DNA of 64,000 bases, from assembly GCA_020637215.1 (NCBI GenBank), contig JACJWI010000005.1, positions 186,001-250,000 of the forward strand, read 5' to 3'. This document shows positions 7,321 through 16,212 of this stretch, piece after piece. The notes beneath the pieces are model-generated. The model saw nothing but the letters and a program-made list of their open reading frames with translations, was not told the origin of the DNA and did no database searches. Numbering within the stretch: position 1 is the first letter of the stretch; the number at the start of each line of letters is the position of its first letter. The position numbers were made by a program, and so were the translations under genes. Source of the DNA: Microthrixaceae bacterium. GTDB taxonomy: Bacteria > Actinomycetota > Acidimicrobiia > Acidimicrobiales > Microtrichaceae.

Positions 7321-8640
7321 GTGAACGACGTGCCCGATGACCCTGCAACCGAACCCGCCACCCACCCGGCTCCCGCCGCGGAGCGGCCGACGGGGGCGCG
7401 ACCGATCCCGCCTCCCCCCGGCTACGGGGCGAGCGCCACGGGTGCCCCGGGCGCCGGTTCCGCGTCGGCCCCACGCCGGCCCCGGACCGCTCCGCCGCCC
7501 GCACACATCGTCGACGTCGAGGTGACCCGGGTCGACGGTGCCGAGGTCGAGGTCCGCCTGGCCGACGGTCGCACCGGTGTGGTCGACCGTCGCGACTTCC
7601 CCTCCGCACCGTCGGTCGGCGAGTCGGTGCCCGCGGCGGTGCTCAGCCGCGACGACGACCGTCGCGGCCGGGTGGCGCTGTCTCACCGCTGGGCGCGCAC
7701 CGAGCTGGCCTGGCAGCGCGTCGAACGGGCCCGCGCCGAGCACACCCCGCTGAGCGGACGGGTGGTGAAGGAGGTCAAGGGCGGCGTCGTCGTCGACCTG
7801 GGACTGCGGGCCTTCCTGCCCACGTCGTTGATCGGTGACATCGAGATCGAGGCGCCGGTCGAACCCGAGCCCGAGCCCGAGCCCGTGGCCGACGCCGAGC
7901 CCGAGTCGGCGCTGGTGGCCGAGCCCGTGGTCGAACCGGTGGCCGAGGCCGAGACTGATGCCGAGACCGAGTCTCCGGCAGCCGACGAGGGGACCGCCCC
8001 TGTGACGGTGACCGTCTCGGACCCGTCCGCCCTGGTCGGACGTGAGGTCGAGGTGCTGGTCACCGAGGCCGACCGGGCCAAGGACCGTCTGGTCGTGTCC
8101 CGCCGTGACCTGCAGCGGCGTCGCCGTCGCCAGGAGGAGAAGGACCGGCTGTCGTCGGTGAAGGTCGGCAGCCGGGTGACCGGGCGGGTCGTGTCGGTCG
8201 CGGACTACGGCGCCGTGGTCGACCTGGGCGGGCTGCGCGGTCTGGTGCACCGCAGCGAGCTGGCATGGGAGCGGTTCGGAGCACCGGCCGACGTCGTGTC
8301 GGTCGGCGAGCAGGTCACCGTCGAGGTGATCGACGTCAACCGCTCCAAGAAGCGGGTGTCCCTGTCGCTCAAGCGCACCCGTCCCGACCCCTACGGCGGG
8401 CTGGAGGTCGGTCAGATCCTGCCGGCGACGGTCACCCGGGTGGTCGACTACGGGGCGTTCGCCCGGCTCGAGTCCGGTGCCGAGGGCCTGATCCACATGT
8501 CGGAGCTGTCGGAGGTTCCGGGCTACCGACCCGACCAGCTCGTGGTCCCCGGCGAGGAGCTCATGGTCAAGGTCCTCAACGTCGACACGGCCAAGCACCG
8601 CATAGGTCTGTCGGTCCGCCGGGTCCTGGTCGACGACTGA
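7321..8640 (+). CDS. S1 RNA-binding domain protein (ribosomal-protein-S1-like)
   Basis: 439-residue cytoplasmic protein with four S1 OB-fold modules after a Pro-rich N-terminal tail. Module 1 is around VDVEVTRVDGAEVEVRLADG and module 2 starts at LSGRVVKEVKGGVVVDLG. Module 2 is split by an acidic insert (EPEPEPEP, then EAETDAETES) before it closes with VEVLVTEADRAKDRLVVSRRDLQ. Modules 3 (GSRVTGRVVSVADYGAVVDLGG) and 4 (LPATVTRVVDYGAFARLESG) are canonical, with modules ending in the RIGLSVRR-type strand. The order matches bacterial RpsA-type proteins that help mRNA bind the ribosome, but the acidic insert and degenerate first module suggest a paralogue. The GTG start follows a leaderless-type -10 box with no ribosome site. 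Confidence 0.88.
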   Translation: MNDVPDDPATEPATHPAPAAERPTGARPIPPPPGYGASATGAPGAGSASAPRRPRTAPPPAHIVDVEVTRVDGAEVEVRLADGRTGVVDRRDFPSAPSVGESVPAAVLSRDDDRRGRVALSHRWARTELAWQRVERARAEHTPLSGRVVKEVKGGVVVDLGLRAFLPTSLIGDIEIEAPVEPEPEPEPVADAEPESALVAEPVVEPVAEAETDAETESPAADEGTAPVTVTVSDPSALVGREVEVLVTEADRAKDRLVVSRRDLQRRRRRQEEKDRLSSVKVGSRVTGRVVSVADYGAVVDLGGLRGLVHRSELAWERFGAPADVVSVGEQVTVEVIDVNRSKKRVSLSLKRTRPDPYGGLEVGQILPATVTRVVDYGAFARLESGAEGLIHMSELSEVPGYRPDQLVVPGEELMVKVLNVDTAKHRIGLSVRRVLVDD

Positions 8641-8668
8641 TCGTCGCCCGTGCTCCCGTCGGGTCGTC

Positions 8669-9589
8669 TCACCCGTCGACGAGCCCTTCCCAGGACGCGG
8701 GCAGGGTGTCGATCTGCGGTCGGACGATCAGCGTGTAGGTGTCGCTCATCGCGACCTCTCGGTGCTCGTGCTGGACCTCGAGGCGGGAGGGGTCGAACAC
8801 CACCGCCATGAAGGCGGCCCGCGACGGGAACCGGTTGAAGCGGACCTGGTCCCAGCGGCGACCGTCGCCGACGACGGTGGCCTCGGCCCGGAACCAGCCG
8901 TCGATGCTCACGCCGTGGGGCACCGCGACGGTGGCCGCGTGGGCCTGGTAGGCGTCCATGTGGGCGATGCTGGTCGCCAGCGCCTCGGGCGTGTCGGCCG
9001 AGTCTCGGTCGAAGGCGACGACGTGCACGACCACCACCGGACCGTCCTCGTCGGTCGAGGGGTGCGGCACCCGGTCGGGGTCGGGGCGCTCGCCGTCCCA
9101 GGTGGGCGGGGCGAAGGGCTGGCCGGCGATGATGAAGGTCGCCTCCATCCCGGCGTCCTTGTGGACGTGGTGGGCGGAGAAGTCCTCGCGGGTCTGCATC
9201 TCCAGGAAGGACCGGTGCGTCGGGTACTTCACCACGGCCACGCGATCCCACGGTGGTCCGTCGCCGAGCAGCTGATCGGTCACGTCGCCGAAGAACACGA
9301 CCTGCGCACCGATGTCGGCGAGGACGTCGAGCGGGGCGTACAGGTCGTCGGCCTCCCGTCCGGTCAACTCGGTGTCACGGCCGTCGGCGTAGTCGGCCCG
9401 GTCCCGGTAGCGCATCAGGTTGACCATCCACACCGGTCCGTCCTGTTCCGGTGGGAACGAGCCCAGCATCTCGACCGCGTCGGGGTCGACGGTGCCGTAG
9501 CGGACGGTCAGACCCGTCGTTGCCGCGACCGGGTCCGGCGCGGTGTCGGAGGCCGCGGGGGTGGACTCGGTCGTGGGTTCGACTGTCAT
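8669..9589 (-). CDS. Protein with two DUF1330-like (dimeric alpha/beta barrel) modules
   Basis: 306 residues, cytoplasmic. Two similar halves are visible. The first holds GPVWMVNLMRYRDRADY, VVFFGDVTDQL and WDRVAVVKYPTHRSFLEMQTR. The second holds VVVVHVVAFDRDSAD, VSIDGWFRAEATVV and WDQVRFNRFPSRAAFMAVV. The pattern of a metabolite-sized strand, a central oxygen-sensing-like loop and an RFPSRAAF-type helix is that of DUF1330/EthD proteins. No activity is known for most of them. The start codon overlaps the stop of the upstream M1 peptidase gene as ATGA, so the two are translationally coupled. Confidence 0.72.
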   Translation of the reverse strand: MTVEPTTESTPAASDTAPDPVAATTGLTVRYGTVDPDAVEMLGSFPPEQDGPVWMVNLMRYRDRADYADGRDTELTGREADDLYAPLDVLADIGAQVVFFGDVTDQLLGDGPPWDRVAVVKYPTHRSFLEMQTREDFSAHHVHKDAGMEATFIIAGQPFAPPTWDGERPDPDRVPHPSTDEDGPVVVVHVVAFDRDSADTPEALATSIAHMDAYQAHAATVAVPHGVSIDGWFRAEATVVGDGRRWDQVRFNRFPSRAAFMAVVFDPSRLEVQHEHREVAMSDTYTLIVRPQIDTLPASWEGLVDG

Positions 9590-11073
9590 GGGGTCAGCTC
9601 CGGGATCCGCTCGGCGTGCAACCAGGCGTCGGCCAGCGCCGTCACCTGGGCGCCCTTGTCCGGCCCCGCCACCTCGACGGCCAGCGCCACGAACTGCTCG
9701 GTGGTCGCCACCCCGAAGCGGTGCTGGTCCACCCAGGTGGTGAGGAGCTGGTCGAAGGTGGGCTGGCCGAGCAGCCGGCCGAGCTCGACCAGGAACATCC
9801 CGCCGCGCTGGTAGACGGTCCTGCCGAACAGCTGGCCGACGCCCGGAGCCGCGGGCGGTACGTTCAGGTCGGGGTCGCCGTCGTGGGCGGCGCGGGCGGA
9901 CTCCATGACGGTGCGCCCGCCGATGTGCTCCAGCCACAGCCACTCGCCGTAGGTGGCGAAGCCCTCGTTCAGCCAGATCATCGACCAGTCGGCCGGACCG
10001 ACCGCGTCGCCGAACCACTGGTGGGTGAGCTCGTGGGCGGTGACCTCGTCGGGGAGGGTGCCGAGGGCCGGCTCGAGGATCGACTCGGAGTGCACCGATC
10101 GGGTCTGGGTCTCGAGCGCGACGGGTTCCAGGCCGGGGACGATGACGTTGCCGGCGTCGCGGAACGGGTACGGCCCGAAGCGCTGGCCGAAGAACGTGAT
10201 CATCTCGGGGAAGCGGGACAGCGCGCCGTCGAGCAGCTCCGGTCGTCGGGCCGGGACCCCGTCGAGGATCCTGATGCCGGCCGGACCGTCCTTCTCCGAC
10301 AGCTGCATGTCGCCGACGGTGAGGCTGGCGAGGTACGGCGACATCGGCTCGGCCGCCTCCCAGCGGAACGTGGAGCGGTCCGCGGCGTCGGTGCGCTCGA
10401 CCAGTCGACCGCCGGCGACGGCCTCCAACCCCGCGGGTACGGTCGCGGTGACGTTGACGATCGCCTTGTCCGACGGGTGGTCGTTGGATGGGAACCAGGT
10501 GGCCGCACCGATCGGCTCGGCGATCACCGTCGACCAGTCGTCGCCGAGGTCGACCCACCCGCCGTCGCCGATGAGCCCCCCGGCCGGCGACGAGCTGCCG
10601 GTCCGGCCCGGCGATCCCGAGTACGCCACGACCACGGTCGTGGTGTCGCCCTCGGAGAGCTGGCGTTCGGGGGTGACGACCATCTCGCGGCCGTCGCGGG
10701 CGAACGTGGCATCGGCGTCGTCGACGGTCACCTTCGACACCTCGAAGCCCAACAGGTCCAGGTGGAAGCTGCGGAGGTCCTCGGTGGGCACCAGCGTGAT
10801 CGTGGCGGTGGCGTCGAGTCGGTCGGGGCCGGCGATGCGCACGTCCATGACCAGGTCGTAGCGCTCGACCTGGTAGCCCGAGTTGCCGGCCTGCGGGAAG
10901 TACGGGTCGCCGACCCCGTCGCCGCCGTCGACCCCGTCGGTCGGGGCCGGTCGGGTGGTCTCGGCGCTGGGGCGGGGCTCCGAGCGCGCCTGGGGCGCGG
11001 CGTCGTCGGAGCAGCCGACGAGACCCGCGGCGGCGACCAGCACCGCCAGCACTGCCGGACCGACCCGCCTCAC
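9586..11073 (-). CDS. M1-family zinc aminopeptidase, lipoprotein
   Basis: Secreted, membrane-anchored metallopeptidase of 495 residues. The N-terminus is a lipoprotein signal (VRRVGPAVLAVLVAAAGLVG, then Cys21). The zinc site is complete: HELTHQWFGD and, 18 residues on, NEGFATYGE; a Tyr for transition-state binding is likely in VYQRGGMF. The GxMEN exopeptidase loop is replaced by ALETQTRS, as in secreted actinobacterial M1 enzymes. The GTG start overlaps the P450 stop as GTGA, and its own stop overlaps the next gene, so it is the middle gene of a coupled operon. Peptide substrates and the link with a P450 are unknown. Confidence 0.92.
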   Translation of the reverse strand: MRRVGPAVLAVLVAAAGLVGCSDDAAPQARSEPRPSAETTRPAPTDGVDGGDGVGDPYFPQAGNSGYQVERYDLVMDVRIAGPDRLDATATITLVPTEDLRSFHLDLLGFEVSKVTVDDADATFARDGREMVVTPERQLSEGDTTTVVVAYSGSPGRTGSSSPAGGLIGDGGWVDLGDDWSTVIAEPIGAATWFPSNDHPSDKAIVNVTATVPAGLEAVAGGRLVERTDAADRSTFRWEAAEPMSPYLASLTVGDMQLSEKDGPAGIRILDGVPARRPELLDGALSRFPEMITFFGQRFGPYPFRDAGNVIVPGLEPVALETQTRSVHSESILEPALGTLPDEVTAHELTHQWFGDAVGPADWSMIWLNEGFATYGEWLWLEHIGGRTVMESARAAHDGDPDLNVPPAAPGVGQLFGRTVYQRGGMFLVELGRLLGQPTFDQLLTTWVDQHRFGVATTEQFVALAVEVAGPDKGAQVTALADAWLHAERIPELTP

Positions 11074-12338
11074 GGCGTGTCGCCGAGCGGTTCGAGGCGG
11101 GGGATCTCGGTCGGGGTGAACTCGCAGGTCATCCGCTTGATGCCGTGGATGAAGCCGGACTGCAGGTAGTCGGGCTCGCCGGTCATCGCGATGTCGGGCA
11201 GCCACCGGAACAGCTCCTCGAACATGACCCGGATCTCGCGTCGGGCCAGGTTGGCGCCCAGGCAGAAGTGCGGTCCGCCGCCGCCGAAGCCGACGTGCTC
11301 GTTGGGGGTCCGGGTCACGTCGAAGGTGCCCGGGTCGTCGAAGACGCGCTCGTCGCGGTTGGCCGACTCGTACCACATGACCACCTTGTCGCCGGCGCCG
11401 ATCGGCTGTCCGGCGATCTCGGTGTCGCGGGTGGCGGTGCGGCGGAACTGGATGACCGGGGTCGCGTAGCGGACGATCTCCTCGACCGCGGTGGGGGCGA
11501 CCCCGTCGACGTCGGCCATCCAGCGGGCCCGCTGGTCGGGGTGCAGGGTCAGCAGCCGGACCCCGTGGGTGATCGCGTTTCGGGTGGTCTCGTTGCCGGC
11601 GGCGGCGAGCAGGATGAAGAAGCTCGCCATTTCCATGGGCGACAGCGGCTCGCCGTCGACCTCGGCGTGCATCATCGCCGACACCAGGTCGTCGCGGGGT
11701 TCCGCCAGACGGTCCTCACCGACCTCCCGGGCGATCTGGGCCATCTCCATGACCGCCGCCATGAGGGTCGGAAGGTCCGGGACCGACTCCTGGTCGCCGA
11801 GCACGACGTTGGTGAGCTCCAGGATCCGTCCCCACTGGTCGCGGGGGATGCCCATCATCTCGCAGATGATCTGCAGCGGCAGCGGGGCCGAGATCCGGCT
11901 GACCAGGTCGCAACCGCCGGTGTCGGCGACATCGGCGAGGATGTTGCGGGCCTTCACCCTCACGTCCTCGTCGATGCGGTTGACCATCCGGGGCGTGAAG
12001 CTCTTGTTGACGATCTGGCGCAACCGGGTGTGGCGTGGTGCGTCCATGTTGATCATCGATCCCATGAACTCGTTGAGCTCCTGGGGGAGGTCGACGATCG
12101 TCGTGCCCTGCGCCGAGCTGAACACGTCGGCGTGGCGCGACACGTGGACCACGTCCGCGTGGCGGGTGACCGACCAGAAACCCGGCCCCTTGGGGAGCCC
12201 CTCGATCTCGGGTTCCTCCATGAACAGCACCGGCGCCTCGTCGCGCAGCTGGCGGAACATGTCGGCGCGGACTTCCGAGCCGTGGGACCAGTACGCCATG
12301 TCGGCGAACGGAGTCAGGTCGACGTCGCGGATGCTCAT
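11070..12338 (-). CDS. Cytochrome P450, CYP125/CYP142-like
   Basis: Heme monooxygenase of 422 residues, soluble. The I-helix oxygen-binding motif is AAAGNETTRNAITHG, the ExxR motif is EEIVR, and the heme-Cys loop reads FGGGGPHFCLGANLARREI. The C-terminal strand motif SGFIHGIKRMTCEF matches the CYP125/CYP142/CYP124 group, whose known members oxidise the side chain of cholesterol or other branched lipids. The presence of steroid-ring genes later in the window fits this, but the gene is 15 kb away from them and shares an operon with an M1 peptidase. The start has AGGGGGAC five to six bases upstream. No copy of the steroid-gene palindrome described at 37503 is in its upstream region. Confidence 0.9.
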   Translation of the reverse strand: MSIRDVDLTPFADMAYWSHGSEVRADMFRQLRDEAPVLFMEEPEIEGLPKGPGFWSVTRHADVVHVSRHADVFSSAQGTTIVDLPQELNEFMGSMINMDAPRHTRLRQIVNKSFTPRMVNRIDEDVRVKARNILADVADTGGCDLVSRISAPLPLQIICEMMGIPRDQWGRILELTNVVLGDQESVPDLPTLMAAVMEMAQIAREVGEDRLAEPRDDLVSAMMHAEVDGEPLSPMEMASFFILLAAAGNETTRNAITHGVRLLTLHPDQRARWMADVDGVAPTAVEEIVRYATPVIQFRRTATRDTEIAGQPIGAGDKVVMWYESANRDERVFDDPGTFDVTRTPNEHVGFGGGGPHFCLGANLARREIRVMFEELFRWLPDIAMTGEPDYLQSGFIHGIKRMTCEFTPTEIPRLEPLGDTP

Positions 12339-12426
12339 GTGTCCCCCTGGTCGGCCGTCGCACGCCGGCGGACGGGTCGGCGACGACGGGTGTCGGGTCG
12401 GTGTCCGGGGCGTCGGGCGGTGCTCC

Positions 12427-12432
12427 TAAGCT
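12427..12432 (+). promoter_or_regulatory. -10 hexamer TAAGCT, leaderless-type
   Basis: TAAGCT ends nine bases before an ATG at 12442 that opens a 13-codon frame, and 47 bases before the helicase GTG. Confidence 0.5.
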
Positions 12433-12441
12433 AGCGAGCCC

Positions 12442-12483
12442 ATGCCGGTGCCCACGTTCGAAACCGACGATCCGCGCCGGTGA
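12442..12483 (+). CDS. Possible 13-residue leader peptide ahead of the helicase gene
   Basis: The frame ATG...TGA encodes MPVPTFETDDPRR. Its stop overlaps the helicase start as GTGA, the same overlap used at many operon junctions here. A TAAGCT hexamer lies at leaderless spacing from its ATG. No known peptide is recognised. It could be translated to couple ribosomes to the helicase start, or it could be chance. Confidence 0.4.
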   Translation: MPVPTFETDDPRR

Positions 12484-14231
12484 GCGCCCCGTCCGCCGTC
12501 CGCCCCACCCGGATCCGCCTGCGTCCCTGGCAGTCCGAGGCCCTGGAGCGCTTCGCCGACACCTCCGGCCCCGACTTCCTGGCGGTGGCCACCCCCGGGG
12601 CCGGCAAGACCACCTTCGCCCTGACCGCCGCGGTGCAGGACCTGGCCGACAACCCCGGGCGACGCCTCGTCGTGGTCGCACCGACCCAGCACCTCAAGCA
12701 CCAGTGGTCGCGTGCCGCGCTGCGCCTCGGTCTGCACCTCGACCCGGACTGGTCGGCCCGCGACGGGGAGCTGCCCGGCGACATGCACGGGATCGTGACC
12801 ACCTACCAGCAGGTCGCCACCTCGTCCCGGGTGCTGGCCGGGCTGGCGCGGGGAGCGTTCGTCGTCTTCGACGAGATCCATCACGCCGGTGACGACCGGG
12901 CCTGGGGGGAGTCGGTGCTGGAGGCCTTCGGCGGCGCGGCCCGCCGCCTGTCGCTGTCGGGCACGCCGTTCCGCTCCGACACCTCCGCCATCCCGTTCGT
13001 CGACTACCACCTCGACGAGGCCCGCGCCGACTACGAGTACGGCTACGGCCAGGCGCTGGCCGACCGCGGGGTCGTGCGGCCGGTGTACTTCCCGCGCATC
13101 AACGGGTTCATGGAGTGGGTCGCCCCCGACGGCGAGGTGCTGTCGGCCACCTTCGACGACGAGCTGGCCCGGGAGCAGGCCAACCAGCGGTTGCGCACCG
13201 CGCTGTCGCTGGAGGGCCAGTGGCTGCCGGCCGTGCTCGACCAGGCCCAGGAGCGCCTGGTCGAGCTGCGCCGCCACCACCCCGAGGCGGGCGGCCTGGT
13301 GATCGCCATGGACCAGGCCCACGCGCAGGACATCGCCCGGGTGTTCCGTGAACGTCACGGCGTCCGGGCCGTGGTCGCCACCTCCGACGACCCCGACGCG
13401 TCCGATCACATCGCGTCGTTCGCGGCGTCGGCCGACCCGTGGATCGTGGCGGTGCGCATGGTCTCCGAGGGTGTCGACATCCCTCGGCTGCGCATCGCGG
13501 TGTTCGCCACGACCACCACCACCGAGCTGTTCTTCCGTCAGGCCGTCGGGAGGGTCGTGCGCTGGACCCCGGGTCTGCACGGTCAGGGGTCGCGGACCCA
13601 GCCGGCCTGGTTCTTCCTGCCGGACGACCCTCGTCTGCGTCGCTACTCCGCCGAGCTGAGCGAGTCCCGACGTCACTCCCTGCGCCGTCGCCGGGACCGT
13701 GAGGAGCTCGACCCGGACCGCCCGGACGAGATCGACGCCCACGACCTCGGCGACGACGAGCAGATGAGCCTGTTCTCGGTGATCGGGGCGGTCGCGATCG
13801 ACGGCGACGACGCCGATGGCCGCGGGGGAGCGGCCGGGTCCGGCCCGGGCGGGCTCGGCGTGTTCGGCGACGATCCCGACGACCCCGGTGACCGTCACGC
13901 TCCCGAGGGGGTGGAGCTGGTGCTGCTGCCACCGCCGCTGCCCGGCGGCGGTCACGTGGTGGTCCCGGCCGACGGGGGTTCCGGCGCAGGGGGTTCGGGC
14001 CCGTCCGCCGGTCCGATGGCGTCGATGACCCGACGCGAGCGCAAGGCCCGGCTCCGGGACCAGAATGCCGACGTCGCGGCGGAGCTGGTGCGATCGACCG
14101 GGTGGGGATACGTGCAGGTGCAGGCCGAGCTGAACCGACTGACCGGGATCCGCAAGGTGTCCGAGGCCACGCTCGAGCAGCTCGAGTCCCGTCTCGACCA
14201 CGCCCGTCGGTGGCTCCGTCGTGCCGGATGA
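12480..14231 (+). CDS. Superfamily 2 DNA/RNA helicase (DEAD/DEAH-like, DEIH box)
   Basis: 583 residues. N-terminal Q-like segment LRPWQSEALERF precedes Walker A (ATPGAGKTTF). Then VVAPTQHLKHQW, motif II FDEIHHAGDD, motif III SLSGTPFRSD, and in the second RecA domain VRMVSEGVDIPRLRIAVFAT and motif VI FFRQAVGRVVRW. This is the layout of type-III-restriction-like or XPB/RadD-like helicases that translocate on duplex nucleic acid. After the helicase core comes an acidic and glycine-rich linker (residues about 420-515) and a C-terminal helical region. No nuclease domain is seen. The GTG at 12480 is the only reasonable start. The 3' end overlaps the next gene by 11 bases, indicating coexpression with a membrane protein. 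Confidence 0.85.
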   Translation: MSAPSAVRPTRIRLRPWQSEALERFADTSGPDFLAVATPGAGKTTFALTAAVQDLADNPGRRLVVVAPTQHLKHQWSRAALRLGLHLDPDWSARDGELPGDMHGIVTTYQQVATSSRVLAGLARGAFVVFDEIHHAGDDRAWGESVLEAFGGAARRLSLSGTPFRSDTSAIPFVDYHLDEARADYEYGYGQALADRGVVRPVYFPRINGFMEWVAPDGEVLSATFDDELAREQANQRLRTALSLEGQWLPAVLDQAQERLVELRRHHPEAGGLVIAMDQAHAQDIARVFRERHGVRAVVATSDDPDASDHIASFAASADPWIVAVRMVSEGVDIPRLRIAVFATTTTTELFFRQAVGRVVRWTPGLHGQGSRTQPAWFFLPDDPRLRRYSAELSESRRHSLRRRRDREELDPDRPDEIDAHDLGDDEQMSLFSVIGAVAIDGDDADGRGGAAGSGPGGLGVFGDDPDDPGDRHAPEGVELVLLPPPLPGGGHVVVPADGGSGAGGSGPSAGPMASMTRRERKARLRDQNADVAAELVRSTGWGYVQVQAELNRLTGIRKVSEATLEQLESRLDHARRWLRRAG

Positions 14232-16071
14232 CGGCGGCCGCCTGACCGATCGCCGTTGGGTGCTGCGAGTCGCCCTGGTCCTGGTCGCCCTGCCGTTCCT
14301 CCTGACCTTCGCCAAGGTCGCCACTGCCGACGACGCCCCCCGCAACCACGACGTCGCCCTGATCGAGCTCCGTTCCGGCGACGTCCTCGGCGGGGACCTT
14401 CCGCTGGTCGGCTCCTACGAGCGCTACGGCGGCAACCAGCCGGGTCCGTGGCTTTTCTGGCTCCTCGCACTGCCCGCGGCGGCCGGCCCGCTCGGGATCG
14501 CGGCGGCGGTCCTGCTGGTCGGATACGGGGCCGTGGCCGGGATGCTGGCGGTGGCGGCCCGTCGCGGAGGCGCCCTGCTGGTGTGCTGGACGGCGCTGCT
14601 GTCCATGGTGCTGGTCCTGGGCCGCGGCCTCGATCGTCTGGCCGATCCGTGGGAGCCGATGCTCACCGTCCTGCTGGTCGCGCTGGCCGTCATGGCCGTG
14701 TGGGAGGTCGCGTCCGGGACGGTGTCGATCCTGCCGGGGGTGGTGGCGCTGCTGTGGTTCCTGGCGTCGGTGTGGACCCTGCTGACATCGGTGGCGGTGG
14801 CCGTCGGGGTGGTGCTGGTGGTCGCGGTCGTGGCCCGTGACGTCGTCCGCTCCGGTGACAGCGGCCGTCGGCGCGCCCTGCTGATCGCGGTCGGGGCCAG
14901 CGTGGCGGTGCTCCTGGTCATGGTGACCCCGACGATCGTCGAGCAGGTGGTGACCACACCGGGGAACCTGACCCAGCTGCTGGACGCCGCCGGCACGTCG
15001 GAGCCGACCGTCGGCCTTTCGGGGGCGTGGAGCGCTCTGCGTCTCCAGTTCGACCCGTGGGCGCCGTGGTTGGGTCGGACCCTGCCGGTCGACCTCTCGA
15101 GCGAGATCGACGGGTCCTCGGCGGGTGTCGTACCGGTCGCGCTCCTGGTGTGGGTCGCGTCGATGGTGGCCCTGGCGGTCGCCGGACGACGGTCGCGCTC
15201 GGCCCGGGATCCCGACGCCGAACCGGTCGACGGAGCCCCCGACGCCGACGACGCCGACGACGCCGACGGGGCGGATCGGCGAGACCTCGGGGCGCCGTGG
15301 TGGCTGCACGCTGGCACGGCCGCGGTGCTGGTGGGGCTGCTGGTCGGTCTGTCCTTCTCCAGGGGTGCGGTGGCGGTGTGGTCGATGGCTCCCACATCGG
15401 CGCTGGCCATGTTGATCTGGCTGGCGGCGGGGTGGACGGCGCTGGGCCTCCTGCTGGCCGGTCGGCCGGTGAGGTGGCGGGCACGCGCCACGGCGGCGGT
15501 GGCGGCCCTCGCCGTGTGCGCCGTGGTCGCCACGTCGGTGGGCGCGGTCCTCTCCGACCAGGAGCCCGGGCTGTTGCCGGTCGCGGTGGGCAGGCTGGCC
15601 GCCCGGGTGCCGTCGGTGGTCGATCCCGATCGGGGACCGCTGTTGGTCTCGTCCGACGCCACCGCCAACGTCGTGTTCGCGTCCGAGGGCTTCGGGGTCG
15701 CGGAGCTGGTCGCGTCGCTCGACCGCCTCGGTTACCGCTCCGTGGTGGCGGCCGACATGGCCAGCAAGTTCGGTGACCGTCGGGCCCGGCCGCAGGACGC
15801 GACCGGGGAGCTGCGGGTCGAGTCGGGCGAGGCGGCTCCGACCGGTGACGGCTGGGAGCTGGTCGGTCGGGTGGATCCGCTGACCGCGTCGCAGCGCCGG
15901 GAGCGTGCCCGGATGGACCGGAGGGTGGCGGCAGCGGCGGGCGGACTCGAGGGACCGGCTCTGATGCGCCGGGCGTCCACCGATCCGGCTCTGGCCGACC
16001 TGTTGCGGAGCTCGGCCGAGGTCCCCGACCAGCCGATCCTCTCCCTCTGGTACCGCCCCACCACGTCCTGA
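14221..16071 (+). CDS. Polytopic membrane protein of unknown function
   Basis: 616 residues with roughly ten hydrophobic segments. The first (VLRVALVLVALPFLLTFAKV) is followed by an external loop with EERY-like polar residues (PLVGSYERYGGNQPGPWLFW), a placing seen in GT-C glycosyltransferase-like proteins, but the catalytic acidic motif is not clear. A cytoplasmic acidic loop reads DADDADDADGAD. A soluble C-terminal domain of about 140 residues follows the last membrane segment and contains VSSDATANVVFASEGFGVAELVASL. I do not recognise the family. The GTG start lies inside the helicase gene (11-base overlap). Confidence 0.65.
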   Translation: MPDDGGRLTDRRWVLRVALVLVALPFLLTFAKVATADDAPRNHDVALIELRSGDVLGGDLPLVGSYERYGGNQPGPWLFWLLALPAAAGPLGIAAAVLLVGYGAVAGMLAVAARRGGALLVCWTALLSMVLVLGRGLDRLADPWEPMLTVLLVALAVMAVWEVASGTVSILPGVVALLWFLASVWTLLTSVAVAVGVVLVVAVVARDVVRSGDSGRRRALLIAVGASVAVLLVMVTPTIVEQVVTTPGNLTQLLDAAGTSEPTVGLSGAWSALRLQFDPWAPWLGRTLPVDLSSEIDGSSAGVVPVALLVWVASMVALAVAGRRSRSARDPDAEPVDGAPDADDADDADGADRRDLGAPWWLHAGTAAVLVGLLVGLSFSRGAVAVWSMAPTSALAMLIWLAAGWTALGLLLAGRPVRWRARATAAVAALAVCAVVATSVGAVLSDQEPGLLPVAVGRLAARVPSVVDPDRGPLLVSSDATANVVFASEGFGVAELVASLDRLGYRSVVAADMASKFGDRRARPQDATGELRVESGEAAPTGDGWELVGRVDPLTASQRRERARMDRRVAAAAGGLEGPALMRRASTDPALADLLRSSAEVPDQPILSLWYRPTTS

Positions 16072-16078
16072 CCCACCG

Positions 16079-16192
16079 CGTTCTGACGACAAGTCACGAC
16101 ACTGGCGGTACTCCAGTGTCGTCAGAAACTTGGCCCGTCGCGTTCTGACGACAAGTCACGACACTGGCGGTACTCCAGTGTCGTCAGAAACT
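16079..16192. repeat. Two tandem copies of a 52-bp palindromic element (family A)
   Basis: Copies at 16079-16130 and 16141-16192 are identical over the 52 bases. Outer arms TTCTGACGACA and TGTCGTCAGAA are perfect; inner arms ACGACACTGG and CCAGTGTCGT (loop CGGTACT) are also perfect. The right-hand bases TGTCGT are shared by the two stems, so the hairpins compete. A partly decayed third copy is at 61141. The site is between convergent genes, so a bidirectional terminator role is plausible. Confidence 0.85.
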
Positions 16193-16212
16193 CGGATCGT
16201 TGGAGCGCGGGG

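Noticed and set aside
12480..14231. Type I or III restriction subunit
   Set aside because: Helicase core is similar, but no methylase, specificity or nuclease partner is adjacent.
16079..16192. Insertion-sequence ends
   Set aside because: No transposase frame, target duplications or internal gene; only the palindromes themselves.
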